NCBI GenBank assembly: GCA_036784855.1
Contig: JAZDSV010000012.1
Location: forward strand, 248,001 to 312,000
DNA: 64,000 bases
From: Aphelidium insulamus
Taxonomy: Eukaryota; Aphelidiomycota; Aphelidea; Aphelidiaceae
Reading direction: 5' to 3'
The first letter of the stretch is position 1, and the number at the start of each line of letters is the position of its first letter. This document shows positions 31,518 through 42,258 of the stretch, piece after piece. Under the pieces are notes generated by a model. That model did no database searches and was not told the DNA's origin. It was given only the letters and a program-made list of their open reading frames with translations. The position numbers were made by a program, and so were the translations under genes.

Positions 31518-34346
31518 ATGGCTGGCGACGGTCCGGTGCTGCGATTGCGGTCCAGCGGCACCGCACTCCTCAACAGCAATGGTGCAACCGCTCTCAAGCA
31601 CTCCATGCAGCAAGCCAACCCCATAGCTGACAATAACGACTCGGATAATGACCGTGAGGACGACTACGACGACGACGATGAGATGGCGTTCAGCGAGCTG
31701 GACCCGGCAGCGGTGGGCGATGAAGACACGCCCCTATACTGCATATGCCGCCAGCCAGACAATTATGACTTCATGATCGAGTGTGACGCCTGTGAGAACT
31801 GGTACGTCTGCCGCGTCGAATGAAGGCCTTCAACCGCACTAACGCACCCAGGTTCCATGGCCGGTGCGTGGATATGAACCGCAAGAAGGCCCGTGCGGTG
31901 GCCAGCTGGTACTGTCCACCCTGCACCGCCAGTGGTAAAACACGCCCATCTGATGCAAAAAGTGGCGCGCTTGATGGTAAGTCTTTATAGATAAATCCCG
32001 TTCTTACATTTTTTCGCAGTTAAGGCGATGTCTTCGTCCATTGCCGGGAATAAATACAACGGGGCACAGGAATCACCACGCAAGAAGCAGAAGCATTACT
32101 CGGACAAGAATGCGGATGTCAGACGCCGTGCCCGCGAGAGCTTGGTCAAGTGCCTGTTGGCCGGCTGCGAAGCCCTGAAGCAAGTCAAGTCTGAGAATGC
32201 GGATGAACCTCGATTAGACACGGCGACGACTATTCCCAATGACGTTGAATTTGAGCGCTTGGCCTCGGAGCTGGAAGCGGCCACGTTTTCCAGAATGGCC
32301 GCGGCTGGTGTTGGCGATGCGGATCCCGTGTGCGGTGACGCCTACAAGCGCAAGATCATGTCGCTATATGTCAACATGAAGGCGCGGCACAATGCCGAGA
32401 AGCTGTTTGGTGGCCAGGTGACACCCGCCGAATTTGTGGATATGAGTGCGGAGGAGCTGGCGGACGAGCGGATGCGCAACTGGAAGAAAGAGGCGCTGGA
32501 GGAGAGTATGCGCGGCCGCGTAATCACCGAGGCACAGTCGGCCGTACTGTTCAACAAGGCTGCCGGCCTCAAGACTGCAGGTGCTGGTAGTAAACAACCC
32601 ATTGAACCACCACTGGAAAACAACAGTGAACAACCGGCCTCATCCCCGGCGGATGCCAAGTCGATGAAAGAATTGGCCGCAGTACGTGATGTCACTGTTG
32701 TTGGAGAAGATCGTCGAGCAAGTTTTTCTTCCGCCGGGTCTTCGTCTGTGGCCTCCACAGCCACGCGCAGCATGATTCCAGACGGGAGGAGAGAAGGGTC
32801 AGACGACAGTGTAGCTGCGGACAAGAGTGCCCCGAAGCGAGACTTGAAGGCAGAAAGTGTGACCCTGTTGGATGATCTGTTGGCCAAGGTGGGTACGCCC
32901 ACGGTCACCGTACCTCCGTCAAGTGCGGCGCGTGCATCTACGACTGCAGATGGCGCGTCTGATAGTGCCAGCCAGACAGTGGTTGTCGCTCCGCAGGTGC
33001 CAGCAACTGTAGACATCATGTCTGCGGTGGCCGTGTGGGCCGGCCAGCTCAATATGGCCACCGTGGTCAGCACCATGGCGCGCGCTGTCCAAGTGGGCGG
33101 CACAAGGTACGCGGGTGACGATGCAGAGAAGCGATGGGCGGCCCTGTTGCCACCCGTGCTAAACATATCCGGGCGCATACCGCACAGCAGTGTGCACAAA
33201 TACATTGGTGACCTGTTAAAATCATCCACGCGCACTGTGATGCTGCTTGCATTGCCGCCGAAAGAGGACGGTGTGGCGGCGGCGACCGAGTGGCAGGCCT
33301 TCTTTGACTACTATCACAGTCGAGAGCGCTGTGCCGTAGTGGGCAACTGTTTCAAGGGTGTGCGTGACATGTACATTGTGCCAGTGGCGCGCACTGAAGC
33401 CGTCCCGGCATTCCTCGCCGGCATTGAACACGACCTGGCCGTGGAGCCGCGACCGACTGATCTTTTGCTGGGCGTGGTATGTTTGAACTTTGCTTATCGT
33501 GCACTACATGTACTGCAGTAGTCTACATATAGATTAAATAACTGATCTAAACACCTGTAGGTGATTGTGTCGGCCAAGGCACCAACTGCCACAGCAACCA
33601 GCACCGCGACAAAGAAGAAGGAGGCGCCGAGCGAGACGCGTAAAGGTGCCGAACCAGTGACAACAAAAACCGTGGAACCTGTGGCGAGCGCGCTGCCAGA
33701 GTCTGCGCTCTCCATTCTGAACTCTCTAATGAGCCAAGGTGTGGTGGCCGGGAATGCCAGTGTCGCCACACCTTTGCTGCAGCAGCCACAACAACAACAG
33801 CAACAACCGTTTAACAGTGCATTGATGTCGGTTCCGGGAGCCGCGGGACTTGCACCACTGCCAGCACAGTTTGCAGCCCCATTTCCATTCCCTGCTACCA
33901 CTACAACTACTAATGGATTCCCTGCTGCTTCCACTGCTTCATCTGTGCCGTCTGCGGGCGGCGGTGTGATACCGCAGCCGCCGTATGCCGCAATGGCACC
34001 TGGTGGGTACGCGTTCCCGCCACACGGCGTATTTGCACCACCACCCGGACAAGAACAGTACCAGTTTGACGAGCGGTATCATCGCCGACGCGACCACGAC
34101 GCCGCCGACGGCTATGAGCGTGACCCGCGCCGACGCGCATATGACGCGCCGTATGACAACGACTTGCATGACATTGACGATGAGTATCGCCGCCGCCATC
34201 AAGAAATCAACGACGATGACAGATACGCATATGATCGGGACCACGCTCGATCGCGTTCACCGCCGGATCCACGCCGCCTGCCGCCGCAACAGTGGCCACC
34301 ACCCGGGGGTCGTGGTGGAGGTCGTCGCCGCCGCCCGCGCAGATAA
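31518..34346 (+). CDS. PHD-TFIIS_M-SPOC protein, BYE1/PHF3/DIDO-like transcription elongation regulator
   Basis: Exons 31518-31801, 31852-31976, 32020-33476 and 33561-34346 give 883 residues; 31452 is an alternative ATG adding 22, but there the sequence matches a promoter motif also found at 61514. The PHD finger reads LYCICRQPDNYDFMIECDAC, HGRCVDM, WYCPPC and binds methylated histone H3 tails in this family. A TFIIS central domain (about residues 195-310) begins VRRRARESLVKCLLAGCEAL. A SPOC domain follows (about 505-630; WAGQLNMATVVSTMARAVQV), which in PHF3 binds phosphorylated polymerase II CTD. The tail has a polyQ tract, Pro-rich parts and an Arg/Asp/Ser-rich end (HARSRSPPDPRR, GGRGGGRRRRPRR), as in RNA-associated proteins. 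Confidence 0.92.
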
Positions 34347-34407
34347 TCAGCTGAATATATACACATACATCTTTACAAGTCTGTGTAAAATGTATGTATA
34401 TTGTGTG

Positions 34408-35292
34408 TCACACATCGAACGACGGAATCCCGCTGAACTGATAGCCGGGGCGGCCCTTGAGTGCGCGGTAGATGTAGGTCGTCTGGTAGCCTGCAGGCAG
34501 CGTGCTGTCAGGCGGCAGAATAGAATGAAAATGACACACACACACCGCCGGGAAGTCCCATCAGCAGCGAGACGACAAAGAAGATTATGCCCCGCGCCAC
34601 GCTGCCCACCATAAACTCCAGCAGTGCCGCGATCATGAAGCCGACGCCGCACAGCAGCAACAGCATGGCCATTCCAATGGTCTTGGGGTTCTTGCGCACT
34701 CGTGGATGCCGCCACAGACTGCTCACAGTTAGTGAAGGGTGATCAAGCGCTTGTCACCTTACGGAACACGCAGTCTGCATGCTCAGTTAGAGAGTTCATA
34801 TAGTTGTACAGTACAGTACACACAAATACACACCCTTGCTCCCGCGTGCCGACCGAGTTGGAGACAGACTTGTTGTTGCTGCTTAGCAGGCTGCGCCGGT
34901 CCACCTCGAAGCTGCCGTGTTTCGCGCCGACTCCTGGGACATTCACCGGCGTATCTCCCGGCGACGGAATCGCGGTTTCCAGTATGGCCGTCTGCTGCTG
35001 CTCTCTCCCCCACTGGTCAGCTCCAGAGTGCAGGCAGTGACAGCAAGCTGCGTGCCTGGGTGGGACCATTCAGTGGCCGCTCGTAGGTGGGAACTGTCGT
35101 GTCCTCCTGTACAAGGCAGTGTCAGGCGCAGTGTAGCATGCGCAGATCCACACCCACATCCACATCCACCACATCGCCCACGTATGCCTGGCCAAGGTCG
35201 CCGCCGGGATCATCCTCTTGCTCTGCCAGGTACTGATCGCTGGGCCGTGACCGGGCAATGGGCGCCGGTGTCGACTCGTGTGACGGGGACAT
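34408..35292 (-). CDS. TMEM134/TMEM230-family (DUF872) two-span membrane protein
   Basis: Exons complement of 34408-34490, 34546-34718, 34763-34774, 34834-35020, 35067-35106 and 35158-35292 give 209 residues. The C-terminal half carries two membrane spans (GMAMLLLLCGVGFMIAALLE and ARGIIFFVVSLLMGLPGG) followed by YQTTYIYRALKGRPGYQFSG, the family signature. TMEM230 relatives act in vesicle traffic. The cytosolic N-terminus is acidic then Ser/Asn-rich (GSFEVDRRSLLSSNNKSV). A 12-nt micro-exon at 34763-34774 is inferred because skipping it leaves one 115-nt intron in place of two of normal size; either choice keeps frame. The N-terminal exons are less certain than the spans. Confidence 0.75.
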
Positions 35293-35453
35293 GTTGGCTG
35301 CGTGACAGTGCGTCAGCCGGCAGAGAAGTAGACAGCGAGACGACGTATATACACGCTACACGGAGACAGAGAGAGAGAGACACCGCAGGCAGACACACAC
35401 ACACACCGCAATATCAAGGTTTATGCAGAGCGTGTCACGGATGCAAATGTTTG

Positions 35454-37334
35454 TCAGACGGCGGTCGGTGGCGGGCTAAACTTCTTCTCCACTTTGCCCC
35501 ACGCTTTGGCCGCATAGTCCGGCTGCACTTTATGGCTCTCCGTGAGTGCCCAGCGCGTGGTGGCCAGCATGAGCGACGTCTCAAACATGAATGACATGGT
35601 GCCGTCGGCCACGCGCACCGGTTTCAACTCGGCGTGGCTGGCAGCATCCACGGTGCTGGCGTCTGGGCCGTGCGGTGTCATCATGTTGTGCAGGGATGCT
35701 CCCCCCGGCATGAATCCCTCCTTCTTGGCCTCGTATTCACCGCGTATCAGTCCCATAAACTCGCTGGCGGCTGCAAATGTTAATTTTAAATAGGTGTAAG
35801 TGTGATATGAAGTTATAATGTAGCGAAGTGTAAAGTTAAGTATAATTCATATGAGCATTCCGCACCGTTACGGTGAAAGTATGGCGGCCTGAATGTCCAA
35901 TTCTGGCATGCCCAGCGCGGTGGGAATATGACAAAGTCGGCGATGGGAAGGCCGGGTACCGCGGACTTGCACGTCAGGACCGTGAATATTGACGGATCCT
36001 ATATGATAGAGGTGTTAAGCTCGAGTTATACTTACACAAGTATGCATCCACTACATTATATGCATCATTATATCTGCGCACACTCATAATTACCAACCAG
36101 ATGATCGAATGACACCGAGTTGACCGTGTTGAAACGGTTCAAGTCATACTTGAATGGGGCATAGTTGCCGTGCCATGCAACCACATCGAACGGCGAGTGG
36201 TCTTGCGCGGCGCTAAACAAGTGTCCCTGGAACTTGTTGACAATGGTGTATGGCACTTCCTTGCCCTCATAACTGGCCACGGGATACAGAAAGTCGCGCG
36301 GGTTCGCCAGACCGTTTGCACCTACAGAGAGTAGATGTGCTGATGATTGTTATTATTATCAGTTATTACCGATGGGACCAAGGTCCGGCAGTTCAAAGCG
36401 GCCGGAAAACACTTCGAGAACGTAGCCACGGGACGGACCGTCGGGCAGGCGGACAGAGAAGCGTATACCGCGCGGCACAACGAGAATCTCATTCGGCGCC
36501 ACGCTCAGACAGCCCAACTCGGTGCGGATGTCCAGCAGGCCTTGCTGCGGCACTGCAAACATAATCATGTCAGTATATGAATATGCAATATATATGTATG
36601 CAATGGATAAGCGCATACCAATGAGCATGTCGCCATCACTGTTTTGGAAGGCACGATCAGTCATGTCGGCGTTGGCCATGTAGACGTGGATGCCCAGACC
36701 GGAGCGCGTGGTGGGGTCACCGGCACCGCACACAGAATGCAGCCCCGCCACGAAATCCACCGAAGCCCTGTCGGTCGGGATGTCGAATGGACTCCAGCGC
36801 AACTGATTCGGCGTGATGTGCACTTGGGCGTCCTCATTCAGCGATCCGCCGCCGAAATGCACCGCCAGATTATCCGTGCGTCCAGACAGCGGTTCGAACG
36901 GCGAGTGGCACGCGGCCGGTCGAATGCGATACAGCCAGCTGTGCCCGATGTGAGCGGTGAGTGGATGCTATGTTGATATATCTATGGGCACACCTGCGCA
37001 GATTGTGCGGGCGAGGCATCGTGAACGCCGAGCCGGATAGCTGCTCCGCATACAGCTTGTACGGACATCTATGTCACGGTGCGGTCAGCGCGTATTTACA
37101 CGACACGATATATACTGCTACCATCACCATCACTACTCACAATTGAGGTGTGTTTTGACCGACGGGGAGGGCGCCGGGCAGCGCTTCCGACTCGCTATGG
37201 TAGCACTTAGCATTGCCATGTGCGGGTGCAAAGTGCACCTACTGATGGTTCTGAAAGCCGCTCTGGTACGCGTACGTATCGCGCGTGTTGGACGCCTGCC
37301 ACGGCGGAATCACGCTGGTACTGCCGGTTGCCAT
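35454..37334 (-). CDS. HGD: homogentisate 1,2-dioxygenase
   Basis: Eight exons, complement of 35454-35770, 35866-35998, 36098-36321, 36370-36552, 36619-36938, 36994-37068, 37141-37194 and 37243-37334, give 465 residues. Fe(II) enzyme opening the ring of homogentisate to maleylacetoacetate in tyrosine and phenylalanine breakdown. Family sequence is visible end to end: [46 protein letters not shown]. The iron ligands are present as FHRN (His), SEFMGLIRG (Glu) and TPHGPD (His). Two introns (35771-35865 and 35999-36097) are 95-99 nt, longer than most here. The other tyrosine-pathway genes are not in the window. Confidence 0.95.
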
Positions 37335-37491
37335 TTCAGGCGTGGGAACTGCTGGCTCACTGTGCTGGATGCGCACAGAGTATCATACATACGTCTATAC
37401 AATGTGTACACACATGCAGGTTTACATGCATGTGTAAACAGTTAGATATATACCAAATAAGTAGACCTTCAGTATAGAGAGAATGCAGTGT

Positions 37492-38593
37492 CTAGTCAAA
37501 GTCATCGTCACTATGTGGCAAGACCGCGTACTGCGATGTGGACCTGTTCAGCGGCACGAGGTGGAGACCGCGCGAACACGGCGACGAGAACGTGTAGGCC
37601 ACCGCGACATTAGGCACGGCCAGCACGAGCACGGTGCGCACGGCAAATGTCACCAGACAGCTGGACTGCGCGCACGAGTAGAACCGCGCGTCAAATATGT
37701 TGGTGTATGCTTCCAGCGGTTGGCCGGGTGAGAGCGCGGCTATGGCGCACAGAATGGCGGCCAGCACCACCGAGGCGCCAAATACATATACCGTGCGCCG
37801 CGTGCGTGTCACCACAGCGTGACACTCGGCCGATATGTCCAGCACGTTTGTGTCCGCAAATACTTTTGTAATGTAGAACACTCCCACTACATACATATTC
37901 AGTGCATGCAGTGTGTGACAAGTACACAAATACTTCAAGAACATGTATGCGATTAAACAAAGCCTATAGCACTTGCCAGTAAAATATAGAATGCATGCCA
38001 ATAAGTCGGCGCCGTCCTGAAAGAGCCGGAATGGGTGGGGTCGCTTAAGTGCAAGCAGAGTGGCACTGGTGACCACGTATGCCAGCACCGCAACCACAAA
38101 TGACCAGTGCGGCCACACCAGTCGAAATCTGGTGCACTTTTGAGTGGCAGTCTGCGGTTGGAAATCGTCATCAACACCCAGCGAAGTCTGGCGGAACCAC
38201 AGCACAACGTAGTAGTACTGGCACACCGCAACCACGGTAATCACGGTGTCACCTATATATCTGTGCAGCTGGTGTTCAACGCCAAAGTTGTGCCTGGCCA
38301 GCAGAGTGTAGGCTGAAGTCAGCCAGCAGCTCAGGCACGTCAAGGCCAATATAAATGTCTAGTATAAATACATAGAATGAGTAATTAAGCCATAGCCACA
38401 CAATACTCACCCTGAGAGTGCAACTCTTTCGCAAGTATAGCCACTCGCGCACACAGACACCAGTGGTGTAAACCAGCACCGTACCGAGTATAGTGTAGCA
38501 TACCACAGAGTCTGCTTGGCCGAATGTGGGCATCTGCGTCGCCAGCGACGCCACGCCCAAATCGGAATCAACACCTCCCCCACCACTGCTCAT
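37492..38593 (-). CDS. seven-transmembrane protein of unknown family
   Basis: Exons complement of 37492-38358 and 38411-38593 give 349 residues. About seven hydrophobic spans are seen, beginning VVCYTILGTVLVYTTGVCV, FILALTCLSCWLTSAYTLLA and VITVVAVCQYYYVVLWF, and ending TVYVFGASVVLAAILCAIAA and LVTFAVRTVLVLAVPNVAVA. The short Gly/Ser N-terminus lacks a signal peptide. The layout is like a G-protein-coupled receptor with the tail inside, but no DRY, NPxxY or family-specific motif is clear, so a receptor role is only a possibility. Cys-rich membrane edges are notable. The start MSSGGGGVDSD is the first in-frame ATG. Confidence 0.7.
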
Positions 38594-38852
38594 TGTAGTA
38601 ATCCACGCTCACCAACGAACGCGTGCACTGGAGTCACGTTTGCTTGCAATATAGCCTCGAGTGGATGGGCGGGTGTGTCTGCCTGTGTCGCGCACAAAGT
38701 GCCAAGCCGACTGCGGAAAGCGAAAATGATGACAAAGATTTTTGCCCCTGATTGTGACATTGTCCACTTGTATTACAAGTATTCTATTCCCAAATACACA
38801 ATGTACATGTTGAATACAACAGATCGCACCAAATATAAACATCGCGTGGCGG

Positions 38853-39548
38853 CTACCAACCGTGGTACATGTACTGGTCGGGATATGTGCAGTTGCACGT
38901 GGCTACAAAGGGGTCCGGGCGGTACGGCAGTGTGAAGGAACTCAGCTCCACGATCGGCTGCCAGTCGCACGAGAAATTTGCGACACTGTTTCCGCAGTAC
39001 TGATCGCACGCGGTCCTGCGTTCAGCGCATGTGGCGGCAATGTCGTACTTGGTGGGCATGCCGGGAATGGCCAACACCGGTGCCGACTCGTCATACACCA
39101 GCTGGAGGTCTCCCTTCGTGAAGCATATGGGGACCCATGGATCTCCAAGATCTTGCGAGCCATATGATCGAACATGATACAGCTCAACTACATGCACACC
39201 GTCACACGGCGTAGTGCGATCATAAATGGCGAAAGCAAGTGCTTGTCGCACAATACTGGAGTTGAAGTCGTTGTCGTATTTGTTTCCATTGGAAGACCAG
39301 CAGAGCGCGAACGAGTCGGCTCGAGTGTAGCCCACGGTGCAGACATTCATGTAGGCAGTCCTGTTCTGGCTCTCGCACCCAATTCGAGCTTTGGCCAAAT
39401 TGTCCTCGCACCAAGCCGCCCTCTCTGCGCCAGTCATATTTGCACCACGATCGCTGTTCACATAGCCGGCCGACGACTGCAGGGCGAGCAATGGGCTTGC
39501 AGTGACCGTGACAGTCGCAGCCAAGACGATAATTGCGAGTCCCAACAT
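38853..39548 (-). CDS. secreted cysteine-rich glycoprotein
   Basis: 231 residues from the ATG that opens a good signal peptide (MLGLAIIVLAATVTVTASPL); the frame is open further upstream but without a better start. The mature part has 12 cysteines, an even number suited to disulphides, and five N-glycosylation sequons (NMT, NRT, NSS, NFS, NCT). The end CNCTYPDQYMYHGW has no membrane span or GPI signal, so it is released. No family is recognised. It sits next to the ankyrin pseudogene and paralogue, in a stretch that looks accessory. The 340 bases upstream (39549-39891) hold no other gene. Confidence 0.75.
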   Translation of the reverse strand: MLGLAIIVLAATVTVTASPLLALQSSAGYVNSDRGANMTGAERAAWCEDNLAKARIGCESQNRTAYMNVCTVGYTRADSFALCWSSNGNKYDNDFNSSIVRQALAFAIYDRTTPCDGVHVVELYHVRSYGSQDLGDPWVPICFTKGDLQLVYDESAPVLAIPGMPTKYDIAATCAERRTACDQYCGNSVANFSCDWQPIVELSSFTLPYRPDPFVATCNCTYPDQYMYHGW

Positions 39549-39891
39549 GTTGGACTGTTTATTGTAGCTGCGTCTTGGGTAGGTAGAGACTGTGACTGCC
39601 AACACTTGCAGCAAACAGTATTGTGTAGCAAACACGTCCCGTTCAGGAATGCCGTAGTCATAGGTGAAGCTAGTAGAATTAACACCATTGGTCATTTGGG
39701 ACTTGGGAGTTGCGGTGCCGTTCGCACGCGTTTGCGCACTGCATCTGTCCTGATACCGTGGCACCAATTCCTCTGTTCAGCAGGCAACATTTGGCTTGAG
39801 CGACGCGTCGCAGCGCCAATATAGTCAGTATTACATATGTATGCTTAATCATCTTCTCCATTGAATGCATACAGTTCATCCATTTAGCCCT

Positions 39892-40481
39892 GCCGATGGC
39901 TGCGACTATAAGGACAGTGAATTGATGAAGGATGGTCCGACAGCGAATTGTCTGTGCTCCGTGACAGTGTCAAGGACGTGGAGTTTTGCCTTCCATTTGG
40001 CTGCGTGTGCCAATATGGTTGACGTTGTGCTTGCGCTGTGGGAACAATCTCCCGCTGTACTTACATGGGAAGGCCTCAAGGATTTGAAGTTCATGGATGA
40101 TCCACGTGTCAAAAAAGTAGTACCGTAGATTTCTACAAGAACGTCAATACCAAAAGTATCATGATTTGAGGTCTCTCATGGATGCTTTCAAACGCGAGCT
40201 TCAGGATGACATTCGCCTTGCCGCAATCAATGATGCCACCATCAATGCGGCGCCTGCTGTGGACTTATGATGGTGAGCTGCGCTTTGACCTGTCGACCGA
40301 CTTTTATGGTTATGCGCTCGGTCAGGCCGCCTTGCGCAATAGGGTTGCGATCGTGCGTGAAATCTGCGACAAGATACCGGGCGTTGTTACGCAGGAAAAC
40401 CGCAAGATGCTGAAGAAAGTTGCCGATCTGTACGACTATCCAGAACTCGCGGCGTTCGTGCATGGGCTCGATGAGCAGTAG
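39892..40481 (+). pseudogene. decayed ankyrin-like gene, partial copy of 40867-42102
   Basis: About 39892-40125 is a near copy of 41536-41757 of the downstream gene (shared FAFH...AA, then ANMVDVVLALW and TWEGLKDLKFMDDPRV). It then jumps, around 40140-40165, to bases matching the 3' end of that gene near 42048-42075 (CAATACCAAAAGTATC), so roughly 290 bases are missing. A second ankyrin-like fragment follows at 40182-40481 (YALGQAALRNRVAIVREICD) that is not a close copy of the intact gene. Stops separate the parts, so no full protein is made. Its similarity to the neighbour shows that the duplication was recent. Confidence 0.8.
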
Positions 40482-40866
40482 ACAAATTGAACTCGAGGAA
40501 CCAAGGGGCTGATTAATTTCCGTCAGCCGATACCCCGAATAGAAAAATCCATCAATGAATAGGTTACTTTGATATTTATCGGGTGATTTAGCAGTAAACA
40601 TTATCAGGAAATATTAGGAAACATTATAGGAAATACGGCTATGACACCATAGATTACTGGTAATTTGGCATGGGAAATAAATTTGGGTAGGACTGCACCG
40701 AAATTGTTACATTTCAGATATAGTTAGTCAGTCAGGATTCAGCCAGGAGACAAGATGCAAGAATGAAGCCAGCGAATCAAAAACGACCTACAGAGTAATA
40801 CCCCGGCTGCAGAGGCGAAAAACGTGAAAACCCAAAACCCAACAAAAAACTCTTCACGAACGCCTA

Positions 40867-42102
40867 ATGTTGCGCCAATTGAAACCGACAGCAGTGGCGG
40901 CACTGGCGGCTGCATCAGTGGGGACATTGTTTGGCAATGGTGGCCATGACGCGCCGTTTGCACCCGCGTCATTGCCTCCCGCTAGTGCGCGCGCCTGGGT
41001 ATCACACGCTGCATTATGCGCGTCGGAAGAGAGTGACGCGCGGTATGGCGTTTCATGCAATGTTCCTGCTGAACACTATACCGGTGGCCAAGGCGGCTTT
41101 GGTACCGGGAAGGCTGCGCAAGAATTAGTGAGCATGCAGCAAGCGGTGAAAGATGGCCGAATGGACGTATTGATTAATCGCCGCTATGTGCTGCAGGAAG
41201 ACGTTTTGCCTAGTTATTTCGACATCGCCCTCCGACACAATCAATTGGAGGCGCTCAAGTTCCTGTATGACTGGGCGCGCGAGATTCCAGAGTCAAAAGA
41301 GTTCAATACGGCCTACTGGGCAATCTACGACACTCTGAATAGAGGCGACTTGGCGGCATTGGAGGCGCTTATTCAAGCTGGCGCTGCGGAAAAAATTAAG
41401 CTCCACTTGGAAATGTTCATGCAGCTGGCCATCAGTTCTGAAAACTACGATAAGATCAAGCTGTTGCGCAACCATGGAGGTAGCATTGCCGACGCAAAAA
41501 ATTTTGATGACAATATTGGCTTTCTGGTTGCGATGGCTGCGGCTAATAAGGACAGTGAATTGCTGAAGGATATTCTTTGGTCCGACAGCAAAATGTCTGT
41601 GCTCCGTGACAGTGTCAAGGACGTGGAGTTTGCCTTCCACACGGCCGCGCGCGCCAATATGGTTGACGTTGTGCTTGCGCTGTGGGCACAATCTCCCGCT
41701 GTACATACATGGGAAGGCCTCAAGGATTTGAAGTTCATGGATGATCCACGTGTCAATAACGTCATACAAGAATTACAGAGCCCCGGTGCCGTTCGCGACG
41801 CGCTCATCAAAAAGGCTGCTAGCCAAAATGACGAGGGACTGATGCAGCTGCTACTCTGGACGGGCCCCGAATTGACACAGCTGCGCTCCAGCATTGGACG
41901 TGATGACATTGATTTTGCGTTGCATGAAGCCGCGCGGCACGGCCACAACAACATTGTTAGGATAATTTGGATATATGCCCCTGTTGCGCGCACGCATAGA
42001 AACATTAAGCAGCTGGAAGTTATCGCCAAACAGCTCCTCAAACCAGGTCAATACCAAAAGTATCTTGATTTGATGGCGGAAATCAAGAGCTTCAGTCTTT
42101 AA
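40867..42102 (+). CDS. ankyrin-like repeat protein with N-terminal targeting sequence
   Basis: Single exon, 411 residues. The N-terminus MLRQLKPTAVAALAAASVGT is basic then hydrophobic, either a signal peptide or a mitochondrial presequence. The body is divergent helical pairs of ~33 residues, for example YFDIALRHNQLEALKFLYDW, AIYDTLNRGDLAALEALIQA, VEFAFHTAARANMVDVVLAL and IDFALHEAARHGHNNIVRII, of the diverged ankyrin kind seen in expanded effector-like families of oomycetes, chytrids and amoeba-associated microbes. An AATAAA-like signal lies near 42176. The flanking pseudogene is a partial copy. Function unknown; protein binding is likely. Confidence 0.8.
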   Translation: MLRQLKPTAVAALAAASVGTLFGNGGHDAPFAPASLPPASARAWVSHAALCASEESDARYGVSCNVPAEHYTGGQGGFGTGKAAQELVSMQQAVKDGRMDVLINRRYVLQEDVLPSYFDIALRHNQLEALKFLYDWAREIPESKEFNTAYWAIYDTLNRGDLAALEALIQAGAAEKIKLHLEMFMQLAISSENYDKIKLLRNHGGSIADAKNFDDNIGFLVAMAAANKDSELLKDILWSDSKMSVLRDSVKDVEFAFHTAARANMVDVVLALWAQSPAVHTWEGLKDLKFMDDPRVNNVIQELQSPGAVRDALIKKAASQNDEGLMQLLLWTGPELTQLRSSIGRDDIDFALHEAARHGHNNIVRIIWIYAPVARTHRNIKQLEVIAKQLLKPGQYQKYLDLMAEIKSFSL

Positions 42103-42258
42103 CTTCAAGTAATATGAAGTCTTTCGCGGAGGAATTCATTCACTTCAAAACAAAATACAACAATACAATTAACTTAATAAAAAGAATCACGTCAATAACG
42201 AACATGCCATTTATGTTAAATGGCATTTTACGCAAAGGTATCACACACATACACGGCG

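Noticed and set aside
37492-38593. Call of a G-protein-coupled receptor
   Set aside because: Seven spans are seen but no diagnostic receptor motif, so only a seven-TM description is kept.
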